Of a stretch of 5,230 bases of DNA, positions 4,214 through 5,230 are shown one piece after another (the stretch's first letter is position 1; the number at the start of each line of letters is the position of its first letter). The translations under genes were made by a program, and so were the position numbers. This DNA is from an uncultured Azospirillum sp. (GTDB lineage Bacteria > Pseudomonadota > Alphaproteobacteria > Azospirillales > Azospirillaceae): the NCBI GenBank assembly GCA_937960755.1, contig CALGOL010000046.1, positions 1-5,230 on the forward strand. Reading direction: 5' to 3'. The notes below the pieces were generated by a model that was given only the letters and a program-made list of their open reading frames with translations, searched no databases and was not told the origin of the DNA.

Positions 4214-5230
4214 TGGGTCTTGCGGTGCAAGGCCCATGACATCCCGGCGTGCAGCAGCCGCACCCCGCCCGACGTGTAGACGATCATCATCGCCATCGCC
4301 GCGGCGGCCGCCGTCTCGCCGGCGTCGTCCATGTTCAACACCGCCACCGACGCGGTCTTGGTGGCCGGGGCGTAGAGGAACACCACCGCCGATACCGTGG
4401 TCATGGCGTTGACGAACAGATAAATCGCGATGTCGAGGATGGCCGGCAGGCACAAAGGAACCGTCACCAGCATGAAGGTTCGCCACGGCGACACCCCCAT
4501 GCTGGCGGAAACGTTTTCAAACTCCGTATCCAACTGCTTCAGCGCGGTGGCGGCGGTCAGATGGCAGACGGTGTAGAAATGCGCCACCGTGCAGAACACC
4601 AAAATCGCCATGCCGCCATAAAGCCCGTTCAGCGGGTTCCACGGCGCGTTGAAAAAGAAGATGTAGGCCAGCCCCAGCACCAGACCCGGCACCGCCAGCG
4701 GCAAAATCGCCAGCAGCCGCACTGCGGCTTTCAGGGCGGCGTGCGCCGGGCCGCGCTCCACCAACCACGCCGCGGTGAAGATCAACGGCGCGCCCAAGGC
4801 CGCCGTCCATGCCGCCAGGATCAGGCTGTTGGCGTAGGACGCCCACCCGGCGGCGTCCGCCAGACGGAAATCATAGTTCTTCAGCGTCAGGCTGAGGTTA
4901 TAGGGCCAATAGGCGACGAGGGAGGCGTAGGCCGCCATGGCGAGGATGCCCACGACGAACCCGGCGACCAGCAGACAGAACGCCAGAGCCGCCATGTCGC
5001 CCAACGGCCGCGATGTCGGACGATAGGGCTGGGCGCGCGCCGACAGCAAGGCGGTTTGTTTCTTCTGGCCGATCCAATCGACGACGAAGGCCAGCACGGC
5101 GGGGATCAGCAAAGCCATGCCCACCACCGCGCCCATGCCGAAATTCTGCTGGCCCACCACCTGCTTATAGATGTCGGTGGCCAGCACGTTGAATTGGCCG
5201 CCGATCACCTTGGGCGCGCTGAAATCGGTG
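4195..5230 (-). CDS. phnU2: 2-AEP-type ABC transporter permease, N-terminal part off window
   Basis: This is a membrane permease of a binding-protein-dependent ABC importer. The frame is open to the window edge: seven codons (TDFSAPK) precede the GTG at 5208, so that GTG is not a real start. About 344 residues of the C-terminal portion are visible. The style (VIGGQFNVLATDIYKQVVGQQNFGMGAVVG) fits the fused PhnU2-like permeases of about 550 residues found with phnW/phnX. Counting from 5208, hydrophobic segments are seen near 27-44, 72-98, 124-149, 162-184, 198-222, 246-280 and 300-313. The EAA-type loop for ATPase contact is ENVSASMGVSPWRTFMLVTVPL (231-252). The C-terminus QAWRRG lies in the 26-bp repeat. 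It would deliver 2-AEP to PhnW; the binding protein and ATPase genes are expected upstream, outside the window. Specificity for 2-AEP is inferred from neighbours and sequence style. Confidence 0.85.
   Translation of the reverse strand, partial: TDFSAPKVIGGQFNVLATDIYKQVVGQQNFGMGAVVGMALLIPAVLAFVVDWIGQKKQTALLSARAQPYRPTSRPLGDMAALAFCLLVAGFVVGILAMAAYASLVAYWPYNLSLTLKNYDFRLADAAGWASYANSLILAAWTAALGAPLIFTAAWLVERGPAHAALKAAVRLLAILPLAVPGLVLGLAYIFFFNAPWNPLNGLYGGMAILVFCTVAHFYTVCHLTAATALKQLDTEFENVSASMGVSPWRTFMLVTVPLCLPAILDIAIYLFVNAMTTVSAVVFLYAPATKTASVAVLNMDDAGETAAAAAMAMMIVYTSGGVRLLHAGMSWALHRKTQAWRRG

Noticed and set aside
3850..4239. Plus-strand frame reading TPAKAGVH ... SRLRGNDG
   Set aside because: These peptides are the known mistranslation of the paired-hairpin repeat. 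The frame also runs antisense over the orphan XRE gene and into the permease 3' end.

Overview
This is a high-GC window, best matched to an alphaproteobacterium of the Rhodospirillales type. That placement is an inference from GC-rich codon use, the style of the phosphonate genes and a GC-rich paired-hairpin intergenic repeat common in such genomes. The first 47 bases are not biological. They match the Illumina TruSeq index adapter (P7 tail, a six-base index, Read 2 primer site), so the natural sequence begins at base 48. Both ends cut through genes: phnX at the left and an ABC permease at the right.

Most of the window is a 2-aminoethylphosphonate (2-AEP, ciliatine) catabolic locus. On the minus strand, phnW (2-AEP:pyruvate transaminase) and phnX (phosphonoacetaldehyde hydrolase, 3' end lost at the contig end) form a tight operon. 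It converts imported 2-AEP to phosphonoacetaldehyde and then to acetaldehyde and phosphate. A divergent LysR regulator of the 2-AEP-associated subfamily (phnR) is read on the plus strand, and the 120-bp intergenic region carries a strong AT-rich dyad that overlaps the regulator's start codon. At the right edge, on the minus strand, is the C-terminal part of a PhnU2-type fused ABC permease that would import 2-AEP.

Between phnR and the permease, where the phosphonate genes might otherwise be nearly adjacent, lies about 1.3 kb of accessory DNA. It starts with an intact BrnT-family toxin gene followed by a short XRE/HTH antitoxin gene (plus strand), with a promoter-embedded dyad in front. Convergent to it is a second, longer XRE antitoxin-like gene on the minus strand with no intact toxin. 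Upstream of that second gene are a 78-bp paired-hairpin repeat and a very short reading frame that looks like the first codons of a second brnT, cut off beside the repeat. I read this as a decayed second BrnT-XRE module whose toxin has been lost and whose antitoxin remains. A 26-bp perfect direct repeat, which includes the stop codon of the first XRE gene and the convergent 3' end of the permease gene, brackets this second module. It suggests that the module was inserted, with duplication, at the xre-permease junction.

There is no stretch over 300 bp without a gene. The longest non-coding stretch (3920-4194) is largely accounted for by the repeat, a small hairpin, the toxin remnant and a perfect TATAAT hexamer.
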